From: Streptomyces sp. NBC_01451
GTDB taxonomy: Bacteria > Actinomycetota > Actinomycetes > Streptomycetales > Streptomycetaceae
Reading direction: 5' to 3'
Assembly: GCF_036227485.1 (NCBI RefSeq)
Contig: NZ_CP109479.1
Span: 9,424,001-9,488,000 of the forward strand
DNA: 64,000 bases
Shown here: positions 26,950 to 36,017 of the stretch, piece after piece
How the letters are laid out: every line of letters begins with the position of its first letter
How positions within the stretch are numbered: position 1 is the first letter of the stretch
Notes under the pieces: generated by a model
What the model was told of the DNA's origin: nothing
Databases searched by the model: none
Seen by the model: the letters and a program-made list of their open reading frames with translations, nothing else
Position numbers and translations under genes: made by a program

Positions 26950-27555
26950 TCAGGCGACCGGCGCGACGGCGCGTTCGGCGATCATGTGGGCCGTCTCGTT
27001 CACCGAGTGGAGAACGATCCGGCCGCCGGGCATGCGCCGGACCCGGCTGACGGACGTGTAACCGGGGTGGAACCAGAACATCGTGGGCAGGCCGAGCACT
27101 GTCGCCAGATAGGTGTTGGTGATGCCGCCGTGGCACACGACCGCGACCCGCCCTCCGGGACAGGCGTCGAGGATGGTGTCCATGGCCCGCACGGCACGTG
27201 CGCGAAAGGCGTCCCAGTCGAGGTCGGGCACGAAGTCCTCGTAGCGTCCCTCGGCGAGTGCCGCCGCCCGCGGGTCGGCCCCGCCGATCTGCTCCGGTGG
27301 TGTGTAGGGCTGGGACACGTCCGTGTCCCACTCGCGCAGGTCGTCGAGGACGGTGGCGGTCATGCCGGTGAGGCGCTCCAGGGGCGCCGCCGTCTCGCGG
27401 GCACGTCGGAACGGACTGGAGTAGAGGGCGTCGATGCCCTCGTGCACGAGCCAGGCGGCGAGACGTTCGGCCTGAGCGGTGCCTTCCGGCGACAGTCCCG
27501 GGTCGAACACGCCTGCCATGGGGAGGCCGTGCCGGATGAGGAGGAGTTCGGTCAT
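26950..27555 (-). CDS. Histidine phosphatase-family protein (phosphoglycerate-mutase-like)
   Basis: A 201-residue branch-1 histidine phosphatase. The catalytic LLLIRHGLPMAG has His at residue 9; ERLAAWLVHEGIDALYSSPF supplies the second Arg, and the second catalytic His is in VAVVCHGGITN. AAGGA 7 nt before the ATG at 27555 sets the start. Its place between an acyl-CoA synthetase and a thiolase is unusual: a phosphorylated pathway intermediate would fit the PEP-utilising enzymes elsewhere in this island. Its substrate is unknown. Confidence 0.85.
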   Translation of the reverse strand: MTELLLIRHGLPMAGVFDPGLSPEGTAQAERLAAWLVHEGIDALYSSPFRRARETAAPLERLTGMTATVLDDLREWDTDVSQPYTPPEQIGGADPRAAALAEGRYEDFVPDLDWDAFRARAVRAMDTILDACPGGRVAVVCHGGITNTYLATVLGLPTMFWFHPGYTSVSRVRRMPGGRIVLHSVNETAHMIAERAVAPVA

Positions 27556-27597
27556 GGACGATCCTTCGTGCACAGGGGAGAGGGCGGGAGGGGCGGC

Positions 27598-29136
27598 TCA
27601 GCCGGCGATGGTCCGTTCCGAGCTCCAGTAGGGGCGGCGCATCGCGCGCTTGTCGAGCTTTCCCATCGCGTTGCGCAGGAGCTCGGGAACGAACTCGTAC
27701 GACTTCGGGCACTTGTAGGCGGTGAGGCGCTCTCGGCAGAACCGGTCCAGCTCCTCGGACGGTGGCTCGTCCCCCGATACCACGACCAGTGCCCGCAGCG
27801 CCTCGCCGAAGTCCGGGTCGGGCACGCCGATCACCGCGATCTCGACGACCGCCGGGTGCTGCCGCAGCACCGCCTCGCTCTCGGCCGGGTACAGGTTCAC
27901 TCCGCCGGAGACGACGACGTCCGCGGCCCGGTCGGTGATGAAGATATAGCCGTCGGCGTCGACATGGCCGATGTCGCCGAGCGTGAAGACGCCGGGGGAG
28001 AGGTAGGCGGCCTTGGTCTTGTCCGGGTCCGCGTGGTAACGGACGCCGTGGTCGTCGGGTGCCCGGAAAGCCAGCAACCCGCTTTCACCGGGCGGCAGTC
28101 CACGGCCGTCGTCGTCGGTGACCAGGACCTCGAACGGGGGCCGGACGCGACCCACCGAGCCGGGGTGCGCCAGCCACTCGTCGCTGTCGATGCGGGCCAC
28201 GGTGCCCGCCTCGCTGGCGCCGTACGACTCGGTCAGTACCGGACCGAACCAGTCGATCATGGCTCGCTTCACGTCCGGCGGACACGCGGAGCCGGTGTGG
28301 GAGACCTGCCGCAGGCTGGAGACGTCGTACCTGGCGCGGACCTCGTCCGGGAGGGCGAGCAGCCGTTGGAAGTGGGTGGGCACCATCACCGTGGAGGAGA
28401 CCTGCCAGCTCTGCACCCGGCTGAGGAACGTCTCCGCGTCGTAGCTGCCGAGCACGACCACCGGCTGACCGGCCGCCAGATGCCGCAGCGAGGTCAGCGG
28501 CGCGTTGTGCTGCAGGGGGCCGCACACCAGGTGCGGTCCCGGCGGGAACCCGGGCCGGGCGGACATCGCGGCGAGGTAGGCCGCACTGTCGGTGACCGGG
28601 CCGCCGACCCAGCGCACCTCGGTGCCGCGGGCCCGTCCGGTGGTTCCCGAGGTGTAGACGAGCGGGGGCCGGGCGGGCCGGTCCGCCGGAAGGGTGCGCC
28701 CGGCGGGCGCGGAGGCCAGCCACAGGTCCCAGGCGAAGGCGTGCCCGGCCTCCGGGGCCCCGTGCGTCACGACCGGCAGGCCCAGTTCCCGGGCCGCGTC
28801 GAGGGCGGTGCCCGCGCCGACGGGTCCGGCGATGATCCCGGTCACGCCCGCGTCGATGATCTGGTCGACCAGCTCGCCCGACGTGAGGTTCCGGGACGTG
28901 GCCACGGTCCCCACTCCGGCGCGCAGGCCCGCCAGATGGGCCACCAGCGTCGGGATCGCGTTGTCGCCCAGGACGGCGACCCGGTCGTCGGGACCGGGCG
29001 CGAACTCCAGCAGCCGGACCGCCGCCCGTGCCACCTGGTCGGCGAGGGCGGACCAGGACAGCACACCCCGGTCGTCCGCCAGGGCGGGCTCGTCGGGTGT
29101 CTCCTGGGCGCGACGGTCGAGTGGCAGCAGCGACAT
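27598..29136 (-). CDS. Acyl-CoA synthetase (AMP-dependent ligase)
   Basis: A 512-residue ANL-family ligase. Core motifs: A3 PPLVYTSGTTGRARGTE near 160, A5 TESYGASEAG near 305, A7 TLGDIGHVDADGYIFITDR near 380 and the catalytic lysine region RNAMGKLDKRAM near 495. It activates a carboxylate with ATP and CoA. First gene of the operon with the phosphatase, thiolase and reductase, divergent from the acyl-CoA dehydrogenase operon. It is the likely entry to CoA-dependent degradation of the island's substrate after ring oxidation or as the first step; chain or ring specificity is not evident. Confidence 0.92.
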   Translation of the reverse strand: MSLLPLDRRAQETPDEPALADDRGVLSWSALADQVARAAVRLLEFAPGPDDRVAVLGDNAIPTLVAHLAGLRAGVGTVATSRNLTSGELVDQIIDAGVTGIIAGPVGAGTALDAARELGLPVVTHGAPEAGHAFAWDLWLASAPAGRTLPADRPARPPLVYTSGTTGRARGTEVRWVGGPVTDSAAYLAAMSARPGFPPGPHLVCGPLQHNAPLTSLRHLAAGQPVVVLGSYDAETFLSRVQSWQVSSTVMVPTHFQRLLALPDEVRARYDVSSLRQVSHTGSACPPDVKRAMIDWFGPVLTESYGASEAGTVARIDSDEWLAHPGSVGRVRPPFEVLVTDDDGRGLPPGESGLLAFRAPDDHGVRYHADPDKTKAAYLSPGVFTLGDIGHVDADGYIFITDRAADVVVSGGVNLYPAESEAVLRQHPAVVEIAVIGVPDPDFGEALRALVVVSGDEPPSEELDRFCRERLTAYKCPKSYEFVPELLRNAMGKLDKRAMRRPYWSSERTIAG

Positions 29137-29329
29137 GGCTCCTCCGGCGGCTCCTGAGGCCTCTCCCGATTCGAGGGGAGAGGAGATGCTGAGACTGTAG
29201 CGTTTATCAAGAAAGTACGGAACACTCTGGTCTCAGGCGGAGGCATTCCCGCATGTTTCAGCGGGGCGAGCGCGCATTTCCGCTCCCCGTTACTGAATCT
29301 GGCATCTGGTAAGTAGCTGAGGAGGAGCC
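29137..29329. promoter_or_regulatory. Divergent promoter region, acyl-CoA synthetase / acyl-CoA dehydrogenase
   Basis: A 193-bp non-coding gap between divergent operons. An AT-rich patch (GTAGCGTTTATCAAGAAAGT) at 29198-29217 suits a promoter. ACTGTAGCGT (29194-29203), read on the minus strand as ACGCTACAGT, resembles the GACGCTnTnCAGT motif found before 45510 and 58201, with a two-base deletion. Confidence 0.45.
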
Positions 29330-30568
29330 ATGTCCCAGCCCGATCCGGAAGCATGGCGCACACAGGTCCGGCAGTGGCTGGCCACCGTGCTCGAACCGGC
29401 GCGGGCGCCGGAGTCCGCGGGAGAGGCCGCCGACCTCGCCGTGTTCCACAACCTTCCCGAGGACGAGGAACGCCGGCTGCTGGAGCGCTGCCGCGCCTAC
29501 CACCGGGCCCGCTTCGACGCCGGCTACCAGGCGCTGACCCTCCCCGCGGACAAGGGCGGCGCGGGCCTGACCGCCGCCCACGCGGCCGTCTTCGCGCAGG
29601 AGGAGTCCGCCTTCGAGGTGCCGCCGTCCACCGAGCTGATCAGCGTCACCGTGCGGCTGGTCGGGATGGCCGTCTCCCTGTTCGGGACGGACGAGCAGCT
29701 CCACGAGCACGCCCGTGCGTTCCTGCGCACCGACCGGCTGGCCTGCCAGCTCTTCAGCGAGCCCGGTGCCGGATCCGACCTCGCGGCCGTGCGCACCCGA
29801 GCCCGGCGGGAGGGTGAGGAGTGGGTGATCGACGGCCAGAAGGTGTGGACCTCGGGCGCCCAGTTCGCCGACTACGGCCTGCTCCTCGCCCGTACCGACC
29901 CGGACGTCGTCAAACAGGCCGGAATCACCGCCTTCCTGGTCCCGATGGACGCCCCCGGAGTGGAGGTGCGCCCCATCCGCCAGATGAGCGGCGGCGCCTC
30001 CTTCAACGAGGTGTTCCTCAGCGGTGTACGCGTCCCGGACCGCCTTCGGATCGGGCGCCCGGGCCAGGGCTGGGAGGTCGCCACCACCACCCTCGCCTTC
30101 GAACGCACCGCGTCCGGAAGCGGCAACCGCCGCAAGGGCGGCACCTTCACGGACGTGCTGGCACTCGCCCGCTCCCTCGGCCGCACCGGAGACCCGCTGG
30201 TCCGCCAGCGCCTCGCCGACCTGTACGTACGCGCCGCCCTGCGCGCGGCCACCGTCGACCGCGTCGCCAGGACGAGCGCCGCCGGCGGCCGGCCGGGTCC
30301 TGAGGCGTCGTTGACCAAACTCATGGCCTCCGACCTGCTCACCCGCACGGGACAGGCCGCCGCCGAGCTGATGGGGGCGCGGATCAGCGCCGACACCGGG
30401 GAACCCGGCACCTTCGCCTGGACCCGGCATCTGCTGGGCGCCCCCGGCTACCGGCTGGCCGGCGGCACCGACCAGATCCAGCGCAACCTGATCGGCGAAC
30501 GCGTGCTGAAACTGCCGCCGGAACCGCGGGTGGACCGGGCGCCCTTCTCACAGCTTCCCGGCAGCTAG
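29330..30568 (+). CDS. Acyl-CoA dehydrogenase
   Basis: A 412-residue FAD-dependent acyl-CoA dehydrogenase. Domain order is standard: an N-terminal helical domain to about 115, a beta domain with FSEPGAGSDLAAVRT near 140 and KVWTSGAQFADYG near 170, and a C-terminal helical domain with LAFERTASG and TDQIQRNLIGERVL near 385, where the last block is the usual FAD/active-site end. GAGGAGG lies 5 nt before the ATG. First gene of an operon with an SDR and a ThuA-like protein. By family it forms a 2,3-double bond in an acyl-CoA. Confidence 0.92.
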   Translation: MSQPDPEAWRTQVRQWLATVLEPARAPESAGEAADLAVFHNLPEDEERRLLERCRAYHRARFDAGYQALTLPADKGGAGLTAAHAAVFAQEESAFEVPPSTELISVTVRLVGMAVSLFGTDEQLHEHARAFLRTDRLACQLFSEPGAGSDLAAVRTRARREGEEWVIDGQKVWTSGAQFADYGLLLARTDPDVVKQAGITAFLVPMDAPGVEVRPIRQMSGGASFNEVFLSGVRVPDRLRIGRPGQGWEVATTTLAFERTASGSGNRRKGGTFTDVLALARSLGRTGDPLVRQRLADLYVRAALRAATVDRVARTSAAGGRPGPEASLTKLMASDLLTRTGQAAAELMGARISADTGEPGTFAWTRHLLGAPGYRLAGGTDQIQRNLIGERVLKLPPEPRVDRAPFSQLPGS

Positions 30569-30597
30569 AAGACTCTGCTCACAAAGGAGTGACATCG

Positions 30598-31362
30598 ATG
30601 GATCTGGGACTGACAGGCGCGAAGGCGCTGGTGACCGGTGCGAGCCGGGGCATCGGCCGGGCGATCGCCGGAACACTGGCGGCCGAGGGCTGCGCACTGG
30701 CCCTGTGCGCCCGGGGCGAGGAAGGGCTGGCGAAGGCTGCCGCCGAACTGCGCGGCGAGGGAGCCACCGTCTTCGCGGAAGCGGTCGACGTCACCGCCCC
30801 GGCCGCGCTGGCGGGCTTCGTGGAGCGGGCGGCCGGTGAACTCGGCGGGCTCGACCTGCTGGTGTCCAACGTGTCGGCGGGCAACGTGAAGGGCCCCGAG
30901 TCGTGGGAAGCCAGCCTGCGCGGCGACCTGATCCCGTTCGCCGGACTCGTCGAGGCGGCCCTTCCCCACCTGGAGGCCTCCGACCGGGCCGCCGTCGTGG
31001 CCATCGGCACCACCAACGCCTCCGACACCGCGCGCCCGGCCGGCGCGAACTCGTACTCCGCGCTCAAGGCGGCCGTCGTCCAGCACGCCTCGGCCCTTGC
31101 GCACTCCCTCGCGCCCAAGGGCATCCGCGTCAACACCGTCTCGCCCGGCCCGATCGACTTCCCCGGCGGCGCCTGGGAGACCATCCGCACCAGCCGCCCG
31201 GAGGTGTACGAGGAGGTCCTCGCCAAGCTGCCGATCGGCCGCTACGGCACCGCGGAGGACGTCGCCTCGGCGGTGGCGTTCCTGCTCGGGCGGACCGGCT
31301 CCTTCGTCGTGGGGGTCAACCTCGTGGTGGACGGCGGGCTGCTCACCCGCGTCCAGTACTGA
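30598..31362 (+). CDS. SDR-family oxidoreductase
   Basis: A 254-residue SDR with the cofactor site VTGASRGIG near residue 12, NVSAG in place of NNAG near 88, and the catalytic GTTNASDT...YSALK near 140-160. The C-terminus GVNLVVDGGLLTRVQY is standard. The ATG at 30598 follows AAAGGAG by 9 nt. It sits between the dehydrogenase and a ThuA-like gene, with a 3-bp gap to the latter, so the three act together. Likely oxidises a beta-hydroxyacyl or ring-hydroxyl intermediate. Confidence 0.9.
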   Translation: MDLGLTGAKALVTGASRGIGRAIAGTLAAEGCALALCARGEEGLAKAAAELRGEGATVFAEAVDVTAPAALAGFVERAAGELGGLDLLVSNVSAGNVKGPESWEASLRGDLIPFAGLVEAALPHLEASDRAAVVAIGTTNASDTARPAGANSYSALKAAVVQHASALAHSLAPKGIRVNTVSPGPIDFPGGAWETIRTSRPEVYEEVLAKLPIGRYGTAEDVASAVAFLLGRTGSFVVGVNLVVDGGLLTRVQY

Positions 31363-31365
31363 GCC

Positions 31366-32226
31366 GTGGCGGGCCCGGCCGGCCGCACGGACGCCGTGCT
31401 CGTCTGCGGCGGACGCTGGCACGACTTCGACCACGCGCGGCTGCGCCTGCTGGAGCTGCTCGGCGAGCATCCACGGGTGCGTACCACGGTGTACCAGGAC
31501 TACGACTGCCTGGCCGCCCTCGACCGGGCCGACCTGTTGGTCACCTACACCTGCGACGTCCGGCCCCGCCCGGCGCAGCGGGCCGCCCTGGCCCGGTTCG
31601 TCGAGCGGGGCGGACGCTGGCTCGCCCTGCACGGCAGCAACTCCGTGATCGAGCCGTCGGCCAGTGACGGGCCGCGGATGTTCACGACTCCACGGCTCCT
31701 CGGGGAGCTGGCTCAGGTGCTGGGCAGCCAGTTCGTCGCCCACCCGCCGATCGAGCCGTACGAGGTGCTGGTGACCCGGCCCGACCACCCGCTGGTCGCC
31801 GGGATCGAACCGTTCACGGTCACCGACGAGCTGTACGTGTGCGAGCTGCACGGCGAGCTGGAAGTACTGCTGCACGCCGAGTACACGGGGCCGTGCCGAG
31901 GCTTCGCCGAGGGCGACACGGCGGCTCTCGACAGCGCGCCCCGACCGGTGCTGTACCTCAAGCGGCACGGACTCGGTGAGGTCTGCTACTTCACCCTCGG
32001 CCACTGCCGGGGCCGTTACGACATGCAGGACCTCGGCGTCGGCGACACCGGGCGCGTGGACGTGGGGCCGTGGCGGACGCCGGAGTTCCTGACGGTGCTG
32101 CGGCGGTGCGTGGAGCGGACGGTGGCGGCAGGCGGGTTCTCGCCCCCGCCGCCCCTACCCGTTCCTCCCCCAGAGGGGGGACCCCCACTGGGGGCTGCCG
32201 CCCCCAGACCCCCGCTTCGGCCCTGA
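31366..32226 (+). CDS. ThuA-like domain protein
   Basis: A 286-residue protein with a ThuA/glutamine-amidotransferase-like fold. AVLVCGGRWHDFDHAR at the start, GGRWLALHGSN near 82, ALFRRFVERGG-like spacing, a conserved RPDHPLVAGIEPFTVTDELY and a late KRHGLGEVCYFTLGHCRGRYD are typical ThuA blocks. ThuA proteins act on sugars or sugar-like substrates (trehalose utilisation) though the reaction is poorly known. GTG start 3 bp past the SDR stop. The Pro-rich last 30 residues run into the repeat region downstream and are probably not structured. It could process a glycosylated or cyclitol-type substrate of the neighbouring importer. Confidence 0.8.
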   Translation: MAGPAGRTDAVLVCGGRWHDFDHARLRLLELLGEHPRVRTTVYQDYDCLAALDRADLLVTYTCDVRPRPAQRAALARFVERGGRWLALHGSNSVIEPSASDGPRMFTTPRLLGELAQVLGSQFVAHPPIEPYEVLVTRPDHPLVAGIEPFTVTDELYVCELHGELEVLLHAEYTGPCRGFAEGDTAALDSAPRPVLYLKRHGLGEVCYFTLGHCRGRYDMQDLGVGDTGRVDVGPWRTPEFLTVLRRCVERTVAAGGFSPPPPLPVPPPEGGPPLGAAAPRPPLRP

Positions 32227-32310
32227 AGGGGCCTCGTCCTCAAACTCCCCCAGAGGGGGACTCCCGGACGGGCTGGATATCCAGCCTCTCCGGCGTTTGA
32301 GGAGCGGGGG
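32160..32310. repeat. Streptomyces-type extragenic palindromic repeat, mosaic
   Basis: Arms TCCTCAAAC (32237-32245) and GTTTGAGGA (32295-32303) flank GGACGGGCTGGATATCCAGCC, which centres on the perfect palindrome GGCTGGATATCCAGCC (32271-32286). CTCCCCCAGAGGGGG occurs twice (about 32162 and 32246), the second copy inside the left arm. The element lies between convergent genes and probably terminates both. Confidence 0.7.
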
Positions 32311-32348
32311 TTCGGGGGCGAGATGGTCGCTGGGTCCGCGTGCCGCGC

Positions 32349-33392
32349 TCAACCGTGCGGCAGCACCACCGCGCGGCCGTTGATGTCCCCGGCGTGCAGG
32401 CGCTCGTACGCCTCGGGTGCCTGTTCCAGGGTGAAGGTCTCGACGTGGGAGGACACGAGTCCCTGCCGCGCGAGCTCCAGGACCTCCATGAGCTCCGTCC
32501 GGCTGCCCCAGTAGGGGAAGGAGGCCGACACCTCGAACGGCAGCCCGCCGCCGAAGCCGACGGCCACGGTGCCTCCGCCGAGGCCGACGACGGTGACATC
32601 GCCCTCCACCGCCACCGACGCGGCGGCCACGGCCAGGGTCGCCTCGGCTCCGACGAAGTCCAGGACGACCTCCGCTCCCGTGCCGCCGGTGAACTCCCGG
32701 ATCCGTGCCGCCGCCGCATTGTCGGAGAGCAGGGTCTCGTGGGCGCCGACCCTGGCTGCCAGTTCCAGCTTCTCCTTGCTCACGTCGAGGGCGACGACCC
32801 GGGCCGGGGTCAGCGCGCGGAGCAGCTGCACGGCGAGATGACCCAGGCCGCCCACGCCGATCACCACCGCCGTGCTGCCCGGCAGCAGTTTCGGCAGCGA
32901 CCTGCGGATCGCGTGGTACGGGGTCAGGCCGGCGTCGGTGAGGGGCGCCGCCTGCACGGGGTCTACTCCGCGCAGCGGCACCAGATGGCGGGGCGAGTCC
33001 ACCAGCATGTACTCCGCCAGGGCGCCGGGCCGACCTAGCCCCGGCGGCAGGATGCCGAGCCCGGCGGCGTGCGGACAGCAGTTCTCCTTGCCCTCGGCGC
33101 ACTTGTGGCAGCGCCCGCAGCCCCACGGGCCGTACACCGCCACCGCCGTGCCCTCCGCCAGGCCGCCGACACCGGCGCCCACCGCCGCCACGGTCCCGAC
33201 ACCCTCGTGACCGAGTGTCATCGGCAGGGCGTAGGGGAACTGGTCCTCGGGCCAGCCCATCACCGCGAGATCGGAGTGGCACAGGCCCGCCGCCGTCACC
33301 TTCAGCAGCACCTGGCCCGGGCCGGGTTCGGGCACCGGTACGTCCACGACCTCGGGGGCGTGCCCAACCCTCCGGTACTGAACAGCCTTCAT
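32349..33392 (-). CDS. Zinc-dependent alcohol dehydrogenase (MDR family)
   Basis: A 347-residue zinc ADH. Catalytic zinc ligands are visible: Cys in AAGLCHSDLAV near 38, His-Glu in LGHEGVG near 62 and the Cys in the C-terminal half; the structural zinc site CGRCHKCAEGKENCC is near 90-104. NAD-binding VIGVGGLGHLAV is near 172. AAGGAGGT 6 nt before the ATG at 33392 decides the start over the long upstream frame. It lies two bases after the importer permease stop, the last gene of the sugar-ABC operon, and may oxidise the imported alcohol. Confidence 0.92.
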   Translation of the reverse strand: MKAVQYRRVGHAPEVVDVPVPEPGPGQVLLKVTAAGLCHSDLAVMGWPEDQFPYALPMTLGHEGVGTVAAVGAGVGGLAEGTAVAVYGPWGCGRCHKCAEGKENCCPHAAGLGILPPGLGRPGALAEYMLVDSPRHLVPLRGVDPVQAAPLTDAGLTPYHAIRRSLPKLLPGSTAVVIGVGGLGHLAVQLLRALTPARVVALDVSKEKLELAARVGAHETLLSDNAAAARIREFTGGTGAEVVLDFVGAEATLAVAAASVAVEGDVTVVGLGGGTVAVGFGGGLPFEVSASFPYWGSRTELMEVLELARQGLVSSHVETFTLEQAPEAYERLHAGDINGRAVVLPHG

Positions 33393-33394
33393 CG

Positions 33395-34492
33395 TCAGAC
33401 CTCCTTGCTCGTAGTGATATCCGGCCGGGGCACCGGTCGGCGGCGCAGCACGGCGGGCAGCGCGATCCGGCCACCCGTGAGGACCAGCGCCACGATGAGG
33501 ACCGAGCCGGTGAACAGGCTCGTGGCCCACTGCGCGCTGGTGGCGAGCCCGAGTCCGGTGATGCCCGTGCCGAGCAGGAGGACCGCGAGGACCGTGCCCC
33601 AGGCGTTGAAGCGGCCCGAGCGCAGTTGGGTCGCTCCGACGAACGCGGCGGCGTAGGCCGACAGCAGATACGGGGTGCCGGCGGTCGGCGATCCGGATCC
33701 GACCGAGGCGGCGAAGACGACGCCGGCGAAACCGGAGAGCAGTGCGGAGGCCACCAGGGTCAGAAAGCGCAGCCGGTCGGTGCGCACCCCTTGGAGCCGG
33801 GCCGCGTCGGCGTTGAAACCGGTCGCGTACAACCGGCGCCCGGTGGCCGTGTGTTCCAGCAGGAACCAGATGGTGAGGGCGGCGAGCAGCAGATAGAGCA
33901 CCGGCAGGGTGATGCCGCCCACGTCGAGCTGGGCGATGCTCGCGAACGGCTCGGCGAGCAGCTGCACACCGGTGATCGAGCTGTCGTTGGTGACCATGGT
34001 GATCAGGGACTGGATCAGCGCGCCCGTGGCCAGGGTGGCGATGAACGAGTCGACGCGCAGGACCACCACCACGATGCCGTTGACGACTCCGATCAGCAGT
34101 GCGGCGGTCATCGCCAGGGCGATGGCCGCGCCGGGCCCGAGCCCGGTGGAGACCATGAAGTGGGCCGTCAGGACGCTGGTGAGAGACATGGTGAAGGCGA
34201 TCGAGAGATCGAAGACGCGTGCGGCGAGCGGCGGTACGACGCTGAGTGCCACCAGGCCTGCCACGGCGTTGCCGTTCAGTACCTGCTTGACCGTGACGGC
34301 GGTGGGGAACGTGTCCGGTGCCCACACGGAGAAGAGCGCGACGATGACCAGCCACACGTACACGGCACCGATGTTCCGGAACGACAGGGCGGCTGCCGCC
34401 CGTCGGCGCAGTGCTCTTGGTACGGACACCGCGGGTCTGTCCGGTGCGGACGACGGAAGCTCCGCCGCCGCCCGGGTCGGGATGGACGTCAT
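33395..34492 (-). CDS. ABC transporter permease, ribose-type (RbsC/BPD family)
   Basis: A 365-residue membrane protein with about eight to ten helices. Conserved RbsC-type parts: PTAVTVKQVLNGNAV, the loop VVLRVDSFIATLATGALIQS near 155 (usual NaFIvTLGtm motif), GRRLYATGFNADAARLQGV near 235 (EAA-like loop) and GGRFNAWGT-like RSGRFNAWGTVLAVLL near 305. A 40-residue cytoplasmic extension precedes helix 1. The start lies one base after the ATPase stop (ATGTC/TCA), so it is tightly coupled. Imports a sugar or sugar-like substrate by family; cyclic or aromatic substrates also use this type. Confidence 0.9.
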   Translation of the reverse strand: MTSIPTRAAAELPSSAPDRPAVSVPRALRRRAAAALSFRNIGAVYVWLVIVALFSVWAPDTFPTAVTVKQVLNGNAVAGLVALSVVPPLAARVFDLSIAFTMSLTSVLTAHFMVSTGLGPGAAIALAMTAALLIGVVNGIVVVVLRVDSFIATLATGALIQSLITMVTNDSSITGVQLLAEPFASIAQLDVGGITLPVLYLLLAALTIWFLLEHTATGRRLYATGFNADAARLQGVRTDRLRFLTLVASALLSGFAGVVFAASVGSGSPTAGTPYLLSAYAAAFVGATQLRSGRFNAWGTVLAVLLLGTGITGLGLATSAQWATSLFTGSVLIVALVLTGGRIALPAVLRRRPVPRPDITTSKEV

Positions 34493-34493
34493 G

Positions 34494-36017
34494 TCACTCG
34501 GTCCCTTCCATGGCGTGCACGAGCGCGGACTCGGTGATGTCCCGACCGCTGATCTCCCGTGCGGTCCGGCCGTCGCGCACCACCAGGACGCGGGTGCACA
34601 GTGCGAGCAGGTCCTGGGTGTCGGAGGAGGACACGATGACGCCCATGCCCTCGTCCGCCTGGCGCTCTATCAGGTCGTACAGCTGGAGGCGGGTGGCGAT
34701 GTCCACGCCCGCCGTGGGTTCGCACAGCGTCAGTACCGGCGGGCGCTGGGCGAGACAGCGGGCGATGACCACCTTCTGCTGGTTGCCGCCGCTGAGCGTG
34801 GTGATCCGCGCCCCGCGCCCGGCCGTACGCACGCCGACCCGCTGGATCCAGTCCTCCGCCAGGGCGGACTCGCGGTGCCGGCGCAGCCGCCCGGAACGGG
34901 CGCGCAGCCGGTCCAGGAGCGGCAGGGTGAGATTCTCGCCGACCGAGAAGTCGCCGATCACTCCCTCGCCCGCCCGGTCCGCCGGGACCAGCGGAAGGCC
35001 CAGGCCGGCGGCGTCCCGCGCGTCGGTCCAGCGCGCGGAGCGTTCCGGCAGGCGCAGCCTGCCGCTCACCCGTCCGGTGTGGGCCCCGCACACCGCGTAC
35101 GGCACGATCTCGTGGCCGGAGCCGGCCAGGCCGATGATGCCCAACCGCTCGCCCCTGGCGAGGTCGAAGCCGATTCCCCGCAGTGGCCCGGCCCACAGGT
35201 CGCGCACCTCCAGCACGGGCTCGGCGTGGCCGGAGGGGGGCGCGGGACGGTGGTCGGTCCTCGTCTCCTCGCCCGCCATCAGCTCCGCCAGCGAGCGCGG
35301 AGTGAGCTCGGCGACCGGGCGGGTGGTGATCCGGCGTCCGCCGCGGATCACGGTGACCCGGTCGGCGAGCGCGAAGATCTCGTCCATCCGGTGCGAGACG
35401 TACAGGACGGCTGCGCCGGCGTCGCGGACCTCCCGCACGATGTCGAAGAGGCGGGTCACCTCGCCGGGCGGCAGCACGGCGGTGGGTTCGTCGAGTACCA
35501 GGACCCCGCGGCGGCCCTCCCAGCCCTGGAGCGCGGCGGCGATGGCCACCACCGTGCGCTGGACGGGGGTCGCGGTCGACAGGGGCCGGCGTACGTCGAT
35601 GCCGAGGCCGAACCGTTCCACGAGGGCGGTCGTGCGTCGTTCCATCTCCGGCCAGCGGATGTTGCCGAGGGCCGTGCGGGCGAAGCCGTGGCTGAGCGCG
35701 AGGTTGTCGATGGCGCTCAACTCGCCCACCAGACCCAGCTCCTGGTGGACGAAGCGGAGCCGGTCGTGCCGGGATGCGGAGACCTGGCCGAGGTCGAAGG
35801 ACTCGCCGTCGAGTTCGGCCACCGCACCCGGCTCCGCGTGGTGGTACCCGGCGAGGATCTTGATGAGGGTGGACTTGCCCGAGCCGTTGGGTCCGGTCAG
35901 GGCGTGGATCTCACCGGGCGCCACCTCGATGTCGACGTCGTCCAGGGCCTGGGTGCCGCCGAATCTCTTCGACAGGGCGGCCACCCGCAGCACCGGGCCG
36001 GTCAACTCAGTCCCCAC
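34494..36017 (-). CDS. ABC transporter ATP-binding protein, ribose-type (RbsA, duplicated domain)
   Basis: A 507-residue protein with two fused ABC domains. The first has Walker A GPNGSGKSTL near 42, Walker B VLVLDEPTAVLPP near 165 and H-loop VSHRMDE near 205; its signature reads TPVQRTVVAIAAAL, degenerate as usual for RbsA. The second has a degenerate P-loop GLAGSGHEIV near 290, signature LSGGNQQKVVIARCL near 400 and VLTLCEPTAGVD near 424. The GTG start overlaps the end of the binding-protein gene by 16 bp. Confidence 0.93.
   Translation of the reverse strand: MGTELTGPVLRVAALSKRFGGTQALDDVDIEVAPGEIHALTGPNGSGKSTLIKILAGYHHAEPGAVAELDGESFDLGQVSASRHDRLRFVHQELGLVGELSAIDNLALSHGFARTALGNIRWPEMERRTTALVERFGLGIDVRRPLSTATPVQRTVVAIAAALQGWEGRRGVLVLDEPTAVLPPGEVTRLFDIVREVRDAGAAVLYVSHRMDEIFALADRVTVIRGGRRITTRPVAELTPRSLAELMAGEETRTDHRPAPPSGHAEPVLEVRDLWAGPLRGIGFDLARGERLGIIGLAGSGHEIVPYAVCGAHTGRVSGRLRLPERSARWTDARDAAGLGLPLVPADRAGEGVIGDFSVGENLTLPLLDRLRARSGRLRRHRESALAEDWIQRVGVRTAGRGARITTLSGGNQQKVVIARCLAQRPPVLTLCEPTAGVDIATRLQLYDLIERQADEGMGVIVSSSDTQDLLALCTRVLVVRDGRTAREISGRDITESALVHAMEGTE

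Noticed and set aside
26434..29157. A 907-codon plus-strand frame opposite the CoA ligase and thiolase
   Set aside because: It is the antisense of three well-supported genes, rich in His/Arg/Gly, and has no domain.
32349..34355. A 668-codon minus-strand frame spanning the ADH and beyond
   Set aside because: Only the part from MKAVQYRRVG (33392) is ADH-like and has AAGGAGGT. The rest is a shadow of the permease gene.
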